A DNA stretch of 64,000 nucleotides from Paenibacillus ihumii (GCF_001403875.1 NZ_LN884299.1:3685674-3749673), one strand, 5' to 3'. Counted from the stretch's first letter, positions 1-9,204 are shown. Notes: generated from the sequence alone by a model not told the origin. Numbers and translations are program-made.

Positions 1-474
1 GATCAAGGAAATATAATTATTGATTCAAAATATAGAAGCAAATCATCAACATTTCCTAAACAGATTGGGTTTATTATTGATCGACCAGGTTATATCCCTG
101 GAAAAACTGGGTTTGATAACCTTAAGAAACTGGCTGATATACAACGTTTGATAACAGATGAAGATATTAAAAATACAATGATTCGTGTTGGTCTGCAACC
201 AGATGCAAGGCAAAAAGTAAAACACTATTCTTTAGGAATGAAGCAAAAACTTGCCCTCGCTCAAGCGATTATGGAAAACCAAGAAGTATTACTGCTTGAT
301 GAGCCATTTAACGCATTGGATCAAGAAAGTGTTCAAAATATACGCAACATGCTTATAGACTTCAAGGAGGATGGTAAAACCATCCTCCTAACCAGTCATA
401 ATAAAGAGGATATTGACCTGTTATGTGATCATGTTTATCAAATTAATCAACGACGATTAGAGCAAATTCGTTAA
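1..474 (+). CDS. ABC transporter ATP-binding protein, 5' truncated by window edge
   Basis: The reading frame is open from base 1, so the gene begins outside the window and only about 157 C-terminal residues are present. The signature motif reads YSLGMKQKLALAQAI, followed by the Walker B stretch VLLLDEPFNALD and the H-loop LLTSHNKEDI. The Walker A motif must lie upstream of the window. Such ATPases energise a separate membrane permease at the cytoplasmic face. The order of motifs and the SLGMKQ signature resemble exporters of the lantibiotic/bacitracin-resistance type, but substrate and permease cannot be told from this fragment. The gene is convergent with the next one and no clear terminator lies between them. 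Confidence 0.9.
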   Translation, partial: DQGNIIIDSKYRSKSSTFPKQIGFIIDRPGYIPGKTGFDNLKKLADIQRLITDEDIKNTMIRVGLQPDARQKVKHYSLGMKQKLALAQAIMENQEVLLLDEPFNALDQESVQNIRNMLIDFKEDGKTILLTSHNKEDIDLLCDHVYQINQRRLEQIR

Positions 475-567
475 ATTCCATTCGGACATTAATTAGCTCC
501 CCCTCACGATCCGGCCTTTGCACTAACATGCTATAGACGGGTCGTTTGTTATTTATCGAACCACCCT

Positions 568-1095
568 CTACCTGACAAACGTATTCTTCACGCGTTTAGA
601 TTTCAGAAAATAAGGAACCCAAATGGCAAATGGGATTGCCGCTCTGAACACATCCATGATTAATAAACCGTCATCCATTTGAGAGGCTATAGGATTTAGA
701 TGGATTAGAACAAAGTCAATGATATTAAAAATTAAATGAGTGCTGTACAGAATAATCATTAAACGAGGCACTATCGACTTTTTTCGATAAAACATAACTA
801 AAGTATATATTAGTAGACCGATGAGAAGGGTATTATACAACAATTCAAAAACGAATGTAATTCCCCACAAAGGGTGATACAGCTCGGAAGCTTTGGAGGT
901 TAGAACTATCCAATCGTCGATTACGTCAAAGTAATATCTAGGTGTCTGAACCAACAGGGCTATTAATGACATGATCAGCCCGAACTGCACTAAAATCAAC
1001 CAGCCGCCTAGCCCCGAAACGCCTAGTAATCGATCAGGATTAAACGTATGCTGTCTTTTCTTTGAATGATTCGTTGGCAGCAAATTAATCTTCAT
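568..1095 (-). CDS. DUF2569-like integral membrane protein
   Basis: A membrane protein of 175 residues with about four hydrophobic segments. The GVSGLGGWLILVQFGLI stretch near the N-terminus is typical of the DUF2569 (YdgK-like) family, whose function is not known. I chose the ATG at 1095 over an upstream GTG at 1104 because AAAGGAAG lies about 8 nt before the ATG but touches the GTG. No neighbour suggests a role. It lies in the AT-rich left part of the window. Confidence 0.75.
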   Translation of the reverse strand: MKINLLPTNHSKKRQHTFNPDRLLGVSGLGGWLILVQFGLIMSLIALLVQTPRYYFDVIDDWIVLTSKASELYHPLWGITFVFELLYNTLLIGLLIYTLVMFYRKKSIVPRLMIILYSTHLIFNIIDFVLIHLNPIASQMDDGLLIMDVFRAAIPFAIWVPYFLKSKRVKNTFVR

Positions 1096-1317
1096 TAAAA
1101 GCACTTCCTTTACCTATTACTAATATGTATTAGCAATTTTAATCAACCCGTTTTATATGTATTTGTATGAACTTATTCATCTTCCCCCTTCAGAATATTT
1201 GCTAGTTGACAGCCCCTTCTCGGCTCCTTATCCATTTCCCCCCTTTTTTTCCTTAAATAATTATTATACGACTTTTAAAGAGCAATATCCTGTTCTATTT
1301 TGCTTATTTGTAAAAAA

Positions 1318-1357
1318 AGACCACAGTCACCATTTCGGTGCCATGGCCTTTTCAATT
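1318..1357 (-). terminator. Rho-independent terminator of the stalk-domain gene
   Basis: On the minus strand an imperfect GC-containing stem (GGCCATGGCACC pairing with GGTGACTGTGGTC) is followed by seven T residues, immediately downstream of the stop codon at 1358. Confidence 0.6.
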
Positions 1358-3058
1358 TTACAGCGGAATCGTATAAAAAATACGCTTGCCTTTTTGATCC
1401 GCGAACCAAACCAACTTGTCGTCCATAATGATCGGGTCGCATTCGGAAAGTACGAATTTAGAAATACGGTTGATTTCCCCAAGGGGATTACCGCTGCCGT
1501 CAACTTCTACATACTTCACGTCAAGCGGCGTATGTTTAGAATCAAACTCCTGCCACAGTATCATAAACCGATTATCGTTTATTTTTACTAACTTGGGGAT
1601 GGAGCCAATATGATCCGTACCTGATGTATATTTCGCTATAGTTATGTTATTAACTGCACTTTCGCTCAAATTAGAACGAGGCACTACAGCAAGCATGATA
1701 TCACGAACATCCTTATCCAGCCCGACCATCTCGAAATTGGTATAGGACTGCACCTTAGAATGATCAACCTTGTTATAGGCAGTTATATAATGCGTAGAGG
1801 AAATCTCGAATCCCCCGAGAGAAACTCCAGTCGCATTTGCACCAATACTGCCAGGAATAAGAAATAAATCTACTTCCCTATACTGTGATCCGTTTCCTTT
1901 ATGAAGCACGATCGACCGGGGGTACGCATCCCCATGATCCACCAGGACATGTTCCTTCCCGTCATATTTAACAAACTGGTTAAAGGAATGGCTTACATGG
2001 TTCTTCTGAAATTGTCCTAAATAATTAGTTATGCTCATCTTAGACGTGTTAATAATTATAGTAAGCTGAGACTGATGATTCTTGCCATCTGATGTTAAAT
2101 ACCTCAATCGTGACGTATGTAATACAAGCTCATCGCCATGTTCAGCCATTCTAGGGGCTGCGGAGCGAAACGGCTGAATAGTGAAGCTCTCTCCACCCTT
2201 AATAGAGGCACTGTCGACCCGGTTGAAGCTTTTATCATAGCGAACAATTCGAATTACTTCCTTACTGTCATTCTGTTCCTCATTTTCTTGTCCATAAGCA
2301 ATATAATTGTATTTCTCTCCACTATAAAAGGCTCCATAGAGCGGCAATTCAAGAGGAAGCTCTTTGCTTGAAGTTACCTCATAGTCCTTGTTGTATGTCT
2401 CGATTCGAACACGTTTCTCATCCGCGGTTATACTGCTGAACGTACCATCGCTATTCTTTATTAAATGGGATCGAATCGGCTCGCCCCTTCTTGGGAAGTA
2501 AGACTGAACAATATTATTTTCCCCTACTCCTGTTCCTGCCGCTTGATACGCATTTTCAGGCAGGTATGGATCTACAACAATACTATTGGCCGCAGAGTCA
2601 AATGAAACATCAAATTTTAATACTTTGGCCAAATCTCTGAGTTGAAAATAAGTGTTGTTATCAATATTATAAGCCTGTATCGAATGAAGCTTCCCGTCAA
2701 TCACCATCTTGGCCGTTGATAGCTTGGCTTCATACCCTTTGCCAGAACTATAGTAAGGGATACGGAAAGATTCATTGGCCGAGTAAGCCTTGCCTGTAGT
2801 CAATTCAATCGCATTCTGGCTATTGTTCCAGGTAATATTAAATTGACTATTCGTTCCTGATAAATGATTTGCCAAATCACGCAAACGAAAATAATTATAA
2901 TTCTGAATATTAAATCCGGAGCTGCGAACAACCTCGCCATCAATAATTACCTTACTATCGCTCACCGTTGCTGTTACAACCTCTTCTGCATAACTCGCTG
3001 ATACCTCTATGAATAAAAAGAGACATAGCGCTAAAAACAAAGTACAAATCCTTCTCAT
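1358..3058 (-). CDS. Secreted protein with two copper-amine-oxidase-type stalk domains
   Basis: About 566 residues. The N-terminus is a clear signal peptide (MRR..., then a hydrophobic run ending near SYA). Two copies of the copper amine oxidase N-terminal-like domain (PF07833 type) follow at roughly residues 30-90 and 115-170; both have the pattern V.IDG...N...YF.LRDLA. The remaining ~390 residues are rich in beta-strand and Tyr/Ser/Asp; I do not recognise their fold, though they could be a propeller-like domain. These stalk domains are common in Paenibacillus exported proteins and do not imply amine oxidase activity. The ATG at 3058 is preferred over a GTG at 3070 because GGAGG sits 5 nt before it. 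Expected location is the cell surface or outside the cell. Confidence 0.8.
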   Translation of the reverse strand: MRRICTLFLALCLFLFIEVSASYAEEVVTATVSDSKVIIDGEVVRSSGFNIQNYNYFRLRDLANHLSGTNSQFNITWNNSQNAIELTTGKAYSANESFRIPYYSSGKGYEAKLSTAKMVIDGKLHSIQAYNIDNNTYFQLRDLAKVLKFDVSFDSAANSIVVDPYLPENAYQAAGTGVGENNIVQSYFPRRGEPIRSHLIKNSDGTFSSITADEKRVRIETYNKDYEVTSSKELPLELPLYGAFYSGEKYNYIAYGQENEEQNDSKEVIRIVRYDKSFNRVDSASIKGGESFTIQPFRSAAPRMAEHGDELVLHTSRLRYLTSDGKNHQSQLTIIINTSKMSITNYLGQFQKNHVSHSFNQFVKYDGKEHVLVDHGDAYPRSIVLHKGNGSQYREVDLFLIPGSIGANATGVSLGGFEISSTHYITAYNKVDHSKVQSYTNFEMVGLDKDVRDIMLAVVPRSNLSESAVNNITIAKYTSGTDHIGSIPKLVKINDNRFMILWQEFDSKHTPLDVKYVEVDGSGNPLGEINRISKFVLSECDPIIMDDKLVWFADQKGKRIFYTIPL

Positions 3059-3271
3059 CTTGGCCTCCACTTTTTTAAACGATGATTGCTTATCCCGCTT
3101 TAATAACTTCTTCTGTCATATTCGTTAAACCATTCACAAGAATTCTGCTCTCTAAATCTAACCCCCATTCCGTTTCTCCGGCCCCATAGACCTATTCAAG
3201 TTAGTTCTATCATATCACTATGCTATGGATAAATCTGCTGATTTTCACAAGAAGGAGTTCCTGATAACCAA

Positions 3272-5227
3272 CTACTCGCTCGGCTTTTCCCTAGTAATAT
3301 AAGAGGCTTTTTCCTCAGCTACTGCATACTCTCTTTCTTTATATAAAGGATATGTAATATTATGTAGCCTTGAAAGCCTTGATAGTCTTTTAATGAAATA
3401 CTCCTTCAGCAAAGGATCGACACAGTAAATATAGCAGCCCTTCATCCCTCTTGTTAGAAGCGTGCGGTAAGTATTCTTAATAATTTGATCGGCTATGCGC
3501 AGAGCTTTATTCTTGTCCTTTTTGTACAAGCTTTTAAACCCGGACAAAGATTTATCCGTCTTCGCACGCTTGAATGGATCTGTTACAATATTTCCATCCA
3601 TATATCGAAGATCCTCACCGATAATCACTCCCACATACTCAAACTCCAGCCCTTGAGAAGTGTGAATACAGCCGATTTGCTCCACGGATTCAGGATCAAT
3701 TGCCCATGTTTGTGTATTATTCAAGTTCCAGCTTGCAGAAAACTGGTATTCCTCTATATAAATATCATGAACTTGTGGATTGTTCTTTCCATCTTTAATC
3801 CAGTCCCAACAATAGCCTGCAAGCATCCGGGCTTTATTATTGTGATTTTTCTTAAAAATCTCATGACGTAATTCATTCGGATCATCAAAAACTCTAAAAT
3901 CATACTGAAAATCAAACCCATCCGAATTGGCCGTCTCTCGAAGACCTAACACATCATCCAACCAAGCTAAATATCCATCCGATCCGTTACAACGAAATTG
4001 GGATTCTAGTTCGATCTCTACAACCTCTGCATCGTATAGCTGTGCAAATTGTTTAATTTGTTCTTTATTTCCTGCGTCCTGCATAGAGACCTTTTGATAT
4101 TCATCAATAAAAAAAATGGAACACTTGGCTGCCCGGATGATCTCCATCATCTGATTCTCGCCCTTGTTCTTAAATAAGCCTGATTTTTCATTTAGCCGAT
4201 GAGCCTCATCTACAATCAAAACATCGAATTCATTTGGCAATGCTTCATAATAGACTCCCGAGCTTTTAAACAAATTATTAATTACAGTTTTCCTGTAACC
4301 CTGCTGAAGCCGCTTAGGAGCGCTATTCTTCGTTACGTATTGACAGACCATTTCCTGTGACGTAAGTTTTACAAGTAAATTGATCGCCAGCACTGATTTG
4401 CCTGTGCCTGGCCCGCCCTCCACGATCAGAACCTGCTTACGATCAGTTGATTGCGCTTTTTTAGCCATTAGAAGAGCCTCTTCATAGGCAACCTTCTGCT
4501 CTTCGATCATCAAGAACTCCTCATTTCCATCTAGCATCTTGAGAAGTGAATCCTGTAATGATTTAGAAGGCTTTATCTTTCCGTGTTCAATCAGATAAAG
4601 GGATTTTTTTCGATCTGATTTTTTAATGTAGGTAGAAATAAACCCCCTCAGCTTTAAAGCATCCCCTTTAGTAAATACCGGGGCCTCAGCTATCCAGCTT
4701 TCATATACAGCATCTGTAAGAGGATCATTTTCCTCCCGGATATAATTATGCAAATAAGCACAAGGATAAAGAGAGATCGACTCATTCTGAACCGTTTCAT
4801 TATAATCTGATATTAATCTGGCATATGTATAAGCTTGGTACGATGGATGTGTATGCTTGCCTAATCTTTTATTTATAACCGTCTCCACAAGCCCATCTAA
4901 GCTCTCGATTTTATTTAAGGCCGTCCATTGTTTTAATTCTACTATGACAACGGAATAGCGATCCTGCTTATCCAGTCCCGTTAACATAAAATCTATCCTT
5001 CTTGAGGTAGTAGGTACCTTATATTCAATAGCAACCCCTACATCATCAGGAATAATTGGAGTATTCAGAACCTTGTACATATAATTCATGGAATTGTTCC
5101 AGGAGTTAATCTCACTGAGCGAAACCTTACCAATTCTCTGTAGAAAGGATTCGTGAATTTTGACAGCAATACTATCGTCTGTAACATCATTCATGAACTC
5201 TTCCTTGGTAGCTTCATAAATAATCAA
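3272..5227 (-). CDS. Nuclease-like/Schlafen-group-3 (DUF2075) DNA/RNA helicase
   Basis: 651 residues. An N-terminal region carries RRID (Asp79) and VVIVELKQ (Glu97, Lys99), a D...ExK pattern of the PD-(D/E)xK nuclease fold. From about residue 245 there is a superfamily-1-like helicase/ATPase: Walker A GGPGTGKS at 271-278, Walker B VLIVDEAH at 336-343, a motif V-like HTSQGLEFEYVGVIIG and a motif VI-like LLTRGMKG near the C-terminus. This layout matches DUF2075 proteins, now grouped with Schlafen-type helicases (PF09848). The start is TTG with GGGGTGAG 6 nt upstream; a Met at residue 12 also has a purine-rich stretch before it. The gene follows the MazG-like gene by only 15 nt, so the two are almost certainly one operon. 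A role in nucleic-acid restriction or repair is inference. Confidence 0.85.
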   Translation of the reverse strand: MIIYEATKEEFMNDVTDDSIAVKIHESFLQRIGKVSLSEINSWNNSMNYMYKVLNTPIIPDDVGVAIEYKVPTTSRRIDFMLTGLDKQDRYSVVIVELKQWTALNKIESLDGLVETVINKRLGKHTHPSYQAYTYARLISDYNETVQNESISLYPCAYLHNYIREENDPLTDAVYESWIAEAPVFTKGDALKLRGFISTYIKKSDRKKSLYLIEHGKIKPSKSLQDSLLKMLDGNEEFLMIEEQKVAYEEALLMAKKAQSTDRKQVLIVEGGPGTGKSVLAINLLVKLTSQEMVCQYVTKNSAPKRLQQGYRKTVINNLFKSSGVYYEALPNEFDVLIVDEAHRLNEKSGLFKNKGENQMMEIIRAAKCSIFFIDEYQKVSMQDAGNKEQIKQFAQLYDAEVVEIELESQFRCNGSDGYLAWLDDVLGLRETANSDGFDFQYDFRVFDDPNELRHEIFKKNHNNKARMLAGYCWDWIKDGKNNPQVHDIYIEEYQFSASWNLNNTQTWAIDPESVEQIGCIHTSQGLEFEYVGVIIGEDLRYMDGNIVTDPFKRAKTDKSLSGFKSLYKKDKNKALRIADQIIKNTYRTLLTRGMKGCYIYCVDPLLKEYFIKRLSRLSRLHNITYPLYKEREYAVAEEKASYITREKPSE

Positions 5228-5242
5228 TGATGTCTCACCCCG

Positions 5243-5575
5243 TTACTCTGCTTCTGTATACTTTTTTGAAGTTCCCTTAAATTTCTCTATAGGATACTTC
5301 TTTTCATTCTTTTCTAATTTGTTCAAAATCGCAGATTTAATATCAATTTCTAAATCATGCGCAAGCATCAGCGAATAGATCAAAACGTCCGCCAATTCAT
5401 CTCGAATATTGTCAAAGTTAGCATCGACCGCTTGATCGCTGCTCTTCCATTGAAAATTTTCAAGCAATTCGCCAGCTTCTAATGTTAAAGAAATGACCAA
5501 ATCTTTGGCGTTATGAAACTGCTTCCAGTCCCTCGCGTCTCGGAATTCAATGATTTTGTTAATAATATCATCCAT
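5243..5575 (-). CDS. MazG-like nucleotide pyrophosphohydrolase (iMazG/dCTPase type)
   Basis: 110 residues, the usual length of single-domain MazG/RS21-C6-type enzymes, which hydrolyse (d)NTPs to NMP and PPi. The metal-binding pattern is visible: LEAGELLENFQW followed by DELADVLIY, i.e. ExxE and ExxD helices that hold Mg2+. The RDARDWKQFHNAKDL start and the KNEKKYPIEKFKG end are typical of the dCTPase-like subgroup. ATG is preceded by AAGGGGTG at about 5 nt. It is the promoter-proximal gene of a two-gene operon with the helicase. House-cleaning of modified nucleotides is the known family role; in this context nucleotide depletion during phage infection is a reasonable but unproven alternative. 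Confidence 0.85.
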   Translation of the reverse strand: MDDIINKIIEFRDARDWKQFHNAKDLVISLTLEAGELLENFQWKSSDQAVDANFDNIRDELADVLIYSLMLAHDLEIDIKSAILNKLEKNEKKYPIEKFKGTSKKYTEAE

Positions 5576-5713
5576 ACAGACACCCCTTAATGGTGTTTAT
5601 GTGTCTATTATAGGCTTTATATTAAAATAGACAAATACGGCTGCTTATAAATATAGAAGACTAGCACCAACGAATCAAGCCAATATTCAAGTCAATAGTC
5701 ATAAGCTTTAAAA

Positions 5714-5753
5714 CAAAAAACACAGCACCCTCCCTCAGGAAAATGCTGTGCCT
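5714..5753 (-). terminator. Terminator downstream of tyrS
   Basis: Minus-strand CACAGCA...TGCTGTG stem with a 16-nt loop followed by TTTTTTG, starting 16 nt after the tyrS stop codon. Confidence 0.8.
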
Positions 5754-5768
5754 TATGCTCTTTGCCCC

Positions 5769-7031
5769 TTAAACCAGCTTCACCAAATGGTACTTCTTTT
5801 TCCCTTTGCGGACGATGATGAAGCGGCCTTCGATGGCCAGATCGACTGTGATCTCGAACTCCAGCTCATTGACCCGCTCGCCGTTCAGAGAGATTGCACC
5901 GCTCGTAATGTCCTCCCGCGCTTGGCGCTTCGAGGGCTCGATGCCTACGTCAACAAGCCAGTCGACGATGTTCTTGGATTCCTTGGCCGCTTCGAAGGTC
6001 GGCATTTCTTTGAAGCCTTGTTCGATTTCATCGGCGGTCAGAGACTTAATATCCCCGCTGAACAGAGCGGCCGTGATTCTCTTGGCTTGAGCCAGAGCTT
6101 CCTCTCCATGCACGAAACGGGTCATCTCCTCGGCCAGCGTAATTTGCGCTTCGCGCTTATGCGGCTCGCTCTGTACCTTCTCAGCCAGCGCGTCGATCGC
6201 CTCTTTATCCAGGAAGGTGAAATACTTCAGGTATTTCACGACATCGCGGTCATCGGTATTCGCCCAGAATTGGTAGAATTCGTACGGCGTCGTTTTCTTC
6301 GGATCCAGCCAGATGGCGCCGCCCGCCGTTTTGCCGAACTTTGTACCATCGGCCTTCAGCATCAATGGAATCGTTAAGCCGAACGCCTGAGCTTCTGGGC
6401 CTTCTTTTTTGCGAATGAGATCAAGCCCGCTCGTAATATTGCCCCATTGATCGGAGCCCCCGATCTGCAGTTGCACATCCTCTTCCCGATAAAGATGCAG
6501 GTAGTCGATCGACTGCAAAATTTGGTACGAGAACTCCGTGAACGAAATTCCGCTCTCCAGCCGGCTCGCTACGACATCCTTGGCCAGCATCGCGTTGATG
6601 GTGAAGTTCTTCCCGTAATCCCGCAGAAAATCAATCACATTCAATTTATGCGTCCAGTCGTAGTTGTTCACCAGCCGCAGCTGATTATCCCCATCGGTCA
6701 TGAACAGCTTTTTCATTTGCGCAGTTAGCGCCTCGACGTTCGCCTGAACCTGCTCCATCGTCTGCAGGCTGCGCTCGGATTGACGCCCGCTCGGGTCGCC
6801 GATCGTTCCAGTCGCTCCGCCAATGAGAATGACGGGCTTATGACCTGCCAGCTGAAATCTTTTCAGCATGATAAAAGGAATCAAATGCCCTATATGCATA
6901 CTGTCTCCCGTCGGGTCCACCCCGCAGTACAAGGAGATCGCCTTCTCCTCGGTCAGCTTGCGGAGCCCCTCCGCATCCGTCTGTTGATTGATTGCTTCAC
7001 GCCATTCCAGTTCATCGATAATGTTCAACAT
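5769..7031 (-). CDS. tyrS: Tyrosyl-tRNA synthetase
   Basis: 420 residues, the normal length for a bacterial TyrRS. It charges tRNA-Tyr with tyrosine in the cytoplasm. The class I signatures are both present: HIGH-type CGVDPTGDSMHIGHLIPF near residues 36-53 and the KMSKS-equivalent KFGKT at about residue 231. The tyrosine-binding Rossmann domain also shows YQILQSIDYLHLY and GGSDQWGNITSG. The C-terminal 80 residues form an S4 RNA-binding domain (KRQAREDITSGAISLNGERV). ATG is preceded by GGGAG at 6 nt. The leader contains a T-box, so expression should rise when uncharged tRNA-Tyr accumulates. Confidence 0.98.
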   Translation of the reverse strand: MLNIIDELEWREAINQQTDAEGLRKLTEEKAISLYCGVDPTGDSMHIGHLIPFIMLKRFQLAGHKPVILIGGATGTIGDPSGRQSERSLQTMEQVQANVEALTAQMKKLFMTDGDNQLRLVNNYDWTHKLNVIDFLRDYGKNFTINAMLAKDVVASRLESGISFTEFSYQILQSIDYLHLYREEDVQLQIGGSDQWGNITSGLDLIRKKEGPEAQAFGLTIPLMLKADGTKFGKTAGGAIWLDPKKTTPYEFYQFWANTDDRDVVKYLKYFTFLDKEAIDALAEKVQSEPHKREAQITLAEEMTRFVHGEEALAQAKRITAALFSGDIKSLTADEIEQGFKEMPTFEAAKESKNIVDWLVDVGIEPSKRQAREDITSGAISLNGERVNELEFEITVDLAIEGRFIIVRKGKKKYHLVKLV

Positions 7032-7084
7032 GCTCAGCTCCCTATATTCCTTCTTAATCTTATATGATGTATGAGTATAAAAAT

Positions 7085-7350
7085 AAAAAATCGCCCCTTA
7101 GTCTGTGCAGACTACAGGGACGATTGAATTAACCGTGTTACCACCCAATTTGTACGATGACATGAATAGCCGGCCGACTTCTCATCATACCACTCTCAGC
7201 TCTTTATCGTGAGCCAACCCGCTTGGCATTACCCAAGTTACTCCAGAGTGTAATTCGCAAGGGATCAGTAATGCTGCCAGGTTCCATCAACCCCTGGCTT
7301 TCTGGTAAGCAGTGACTGCCCGCTACTTTGCTCCTTCATCGTAAATCACA
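7085..7350 (-). promoter_or_regulatory. T-box leader of tyrS (Tyr specifier) with terminator
   Basis: Read on the minus strand, the conserved T-box sequence GGGTGGTAACACGG lies near 7132-7150 and is followed by a GC-rich terminator stem built around GTAGTCTGCACAGACT with a T-rich tail near 7085-7125. The stem I region has GCGAATTACACTC, placing a UAC tyrosine specifier codon at about 7250-7252. An uncharged tRNA-Tyr would pair with specifier and T-box and favour the antiterminator. This matches the known control of tyrS in Bacillota. Confidence 0.93.
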
Positions 7351-7418
7351 TATAAGTTTACAGAAAGTATAGTGAATTGAATTTCAATTGTCAAATGGAT
7401 TTTGCTGTTTGAAATGAA

Positions 7419-7700
7419 TCATAAATCTTTAGCTTTCATGATATCCAGTTCTTTCTGGCGACGCTTTTGGAGGGATTTTCGGCCTCTTACCCATTCTTCA
7501 ATCAAAATAATCAATCCGACGAGGAGCAATACAATGTACTTCGTCATACTCTCAATTCTGCTGGTAGTAAACATCCATGTCATCACAGCTGTAAACAGGA
7601 TAGGTATGATTGCACCAAGAATGATACTGTTTCTAGTAGCCATAAAATACTGAAACGCCGACATCCCAATAATAATGAAGAACACGATGAACTCAGACAT
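7419..7700 (-). CDS. Small three-helix membrane protein of unknown function
   Basis: 93 residues with three hydrophobic segments (about 4-20, 27-45 and 52-68) and a charged tail VRGRKSLQKRRQKELDIMKAKDL that probably faces the cytoplasm. I do not recognise the family. ATG overlaps no other gene; GAGAGGAGAGGGGG precedes it closely. It directly follows the remains of another small reading frame, whose stop codon touches this start, suggesting that the two were once translationally coupled. Confidence 0.55.
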   Translation of the reverse strand: MSEFIVFFIIIGMSAFQYFMATRNSIILGAIIPILFTAVMTWMFTTSRIESMTKYIVLLLVGLIILIEEWVRGRKSLQKRRQKELDIMKAKDL

Positions 7701-7905
7701 CTATCCCCCTCTCCTCTCTGCATTATATTTTTCGATAATCAGCCGTGCATCCTCCAACGATATACGTTCTTCAATGGCAAGCTTCTTAACAAAACAACCA
7801 GCGGCTATTCAATAATAATGCCAATTACCTTAGAGTATTCCAAAGCCTGCTCAAACCCGGTTTTCGCGCGTGCAATCCGTATTATTTTCCTTTTTATTCC
7901 ATTTA
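7701..7905 (-). pseudogene. Possible frameshifted small gene
   Basis: Two short minus-strand frames look coding and join by a single frame shift near 7805-7811. The first gives IARAKTGFEQALEYSKV and ends at a TAG; the second, in another frame, gives KKLAIEERISLEDARLIIEK and runs to a TAG that abuts the next ATG. No start codon with a ribosome binding site is visible. It could be a decayed gene or a base error. I do not recognise the product. Confidence 0.3.
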
Positions 7906-7911
7906 TCCCCT

Positions 7912-8496
7912 TTAGGCGCCTGACTGTTTTCCGTCAATCGCACATAACAAGACACTTGCGGCAAGCCCCAAGCGGCGATCGAGTATACGGGCCGGGTCAC
8001 TGGAGAAATCCACATTGATTTTCGTCACAAACGGGTTGAAATTCTGCGTAAAGGTACTCACCGTGCTGCCATTCATCTCTACATTGTAGGTTTGCGGAAT
8101 CAAATTGCTGAGGAACCGGCGCAGAAAGGCAAGAAGTCTGCGATCCTCCTTAATCCGTCCGATCTCGGCCTCGCCCGGGTTTAGAATGATCCACTCATCC
8201 TTCAAAATAGACTTCAAACCCTTTCTCCGCAGGCTTCCGACATGTTCGCCCGTACTCGGATCATGGACATCATAGGTCGCTGAGAAATCGATCACATTAC
8301 GCGCCTTAATCGTCAGCAATTCCTCACTCATACTTTCATCGCTGTACAGCCGGATATCCTCTTTTAGCTTAAAGGCCTTCATTTGCGAGAACATGACCAG
8401 CTCTTGATTGGGATTATAAATATGAAACTTGGCCCCTAATACGGAAATTATCTTCTGCCTAACCAAATATTGATCATAACCGAATTTATTATCCAC
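7912..8496 (-). CDS. Tubby C-terminal-like/LURP-one-related domain protein
   Basis: 194 residues. The pattern YLVRQKIISVLGAKFHIYN, then repeated beta-strand pairs such as GEHVGSLRRKGLKSILKDEW and AEIGRIKED, fits the LURP-one/tubby-like (DUF567, phospholipid-scramblase-like) beta-barrel family. Family members in bacteria are cytoplasmic or membrane-associated and mostly uncharacterised. The C-terminal LGLAASVLLCAIDGKQ is hydrophobic and would be the central helix of this fold. Start is GTG with a distant AGGGGG, so the exact start is less sure. Confidence 0.7.
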   Translation of the reverse strand: MDNKFGYDQYLVRQKIISVLGAKFHIYNPNQELVMFSQMKAFKLKEDIRLYSDESMSEELLTIKARNVIDFSATYDVHDPSTGEHVGSLRRKGLKSILKDEWIILNPGEAEIGRIKEDRRLLAFLRRFLSNLIPQTYNVEMNGSTVSTFTQNFNPFVTKINVDFSSDPARILDRRLGLAASVLLCAIDGKQSGA

Positions 8497-8617
8497 TTTT
8501 CCGAAATGCCCCCTATGTATTTTAATATTTTTATATTACGGCAAGCTTGGGACACTTGTATATAGAGTCCATCACCAAATGAAAACCATATCCTAAGTTA
8601 GCCTTCTAAGTCTGAAA

Positions 8618-8835
8618 GTGAGTTCCAAAATTGTGTTTTGTAGCGCTATTCTCTGTAGTGTTCTGTTAATGTGTTTGCTGTGCTGTGCTGTTGAGGTGTT
8701 CTTCTGTGCTTTTTACTGTTATGCTGTTATGCCGTTATGCTGTTATGCCGTTGAGGTGTTCTACTTGGTGCTATTCTTTATGTGTTATGCTGTTGTGGTT
8801 CTACTTGGTTCCATTTTACGTTCTTCCTCGGTGGA
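8618..8835. repeat. Degenerate TGCTGTTATGC-type low-complexity array
   Basis: Roughly 200 bp of imperfect ~10-nt repeats (GTTATGCTGT / TATGCCGTTG) with two longer related blocks around GTTGAGGTGTTCT. The frames open across it would encode cysteine-rich peptides without ribosome binding sites, so I treat the stretch as non-coding. From 8836 to 9200 I see no gene. Confidence 0.5.
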
Positions 8836-9204
8836 CTTTTTCGCCAAAATGTCTTTCAAATAGTGGACACTTTTCTGTAAGAGAGATACGGCTTCATCAT
8901 TTAAAAAAATCTATATACAGTCTTCAAAGATCAGAAAAACACAATATGCAGTTATTTCTGTGTTTTGGTCAATAACCTCGTTGGTGTCCACCTTTAGATG
9001 GACATTTCTCAGATTTTGTCCTCGACACACGAACAAGCATCGTGCCAACCCTTCATATTGAACAAGTCTCCATCCCGAACGCTCGTGAATCAGCTCAATC
9101 TGCTAATTTTAGCGACAATGCCGTGGTTCTCTGCTGTCCCTGGGAACATTAACTTAAATATCCTCCTTTCGATGACGCTTGGTTACATCACAACTGGCCA
9201 AAGA

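Noticed and set aside
8618..8975. Cysteine-rich reading frames of 81 and 96 codons
   Set aside because: They run through degenerate low-complexity repeats, overlap each other, and have no ribosome binding site.
8862..9010. Inverted GTGGACAC / GTGTCCAC words about 120 bp apart, considered as a MITE or insertion-sequence end
   Set aside because: Only about 8 bp match, the flanks do not pair, and no target duplication or transposase remnant is visible.
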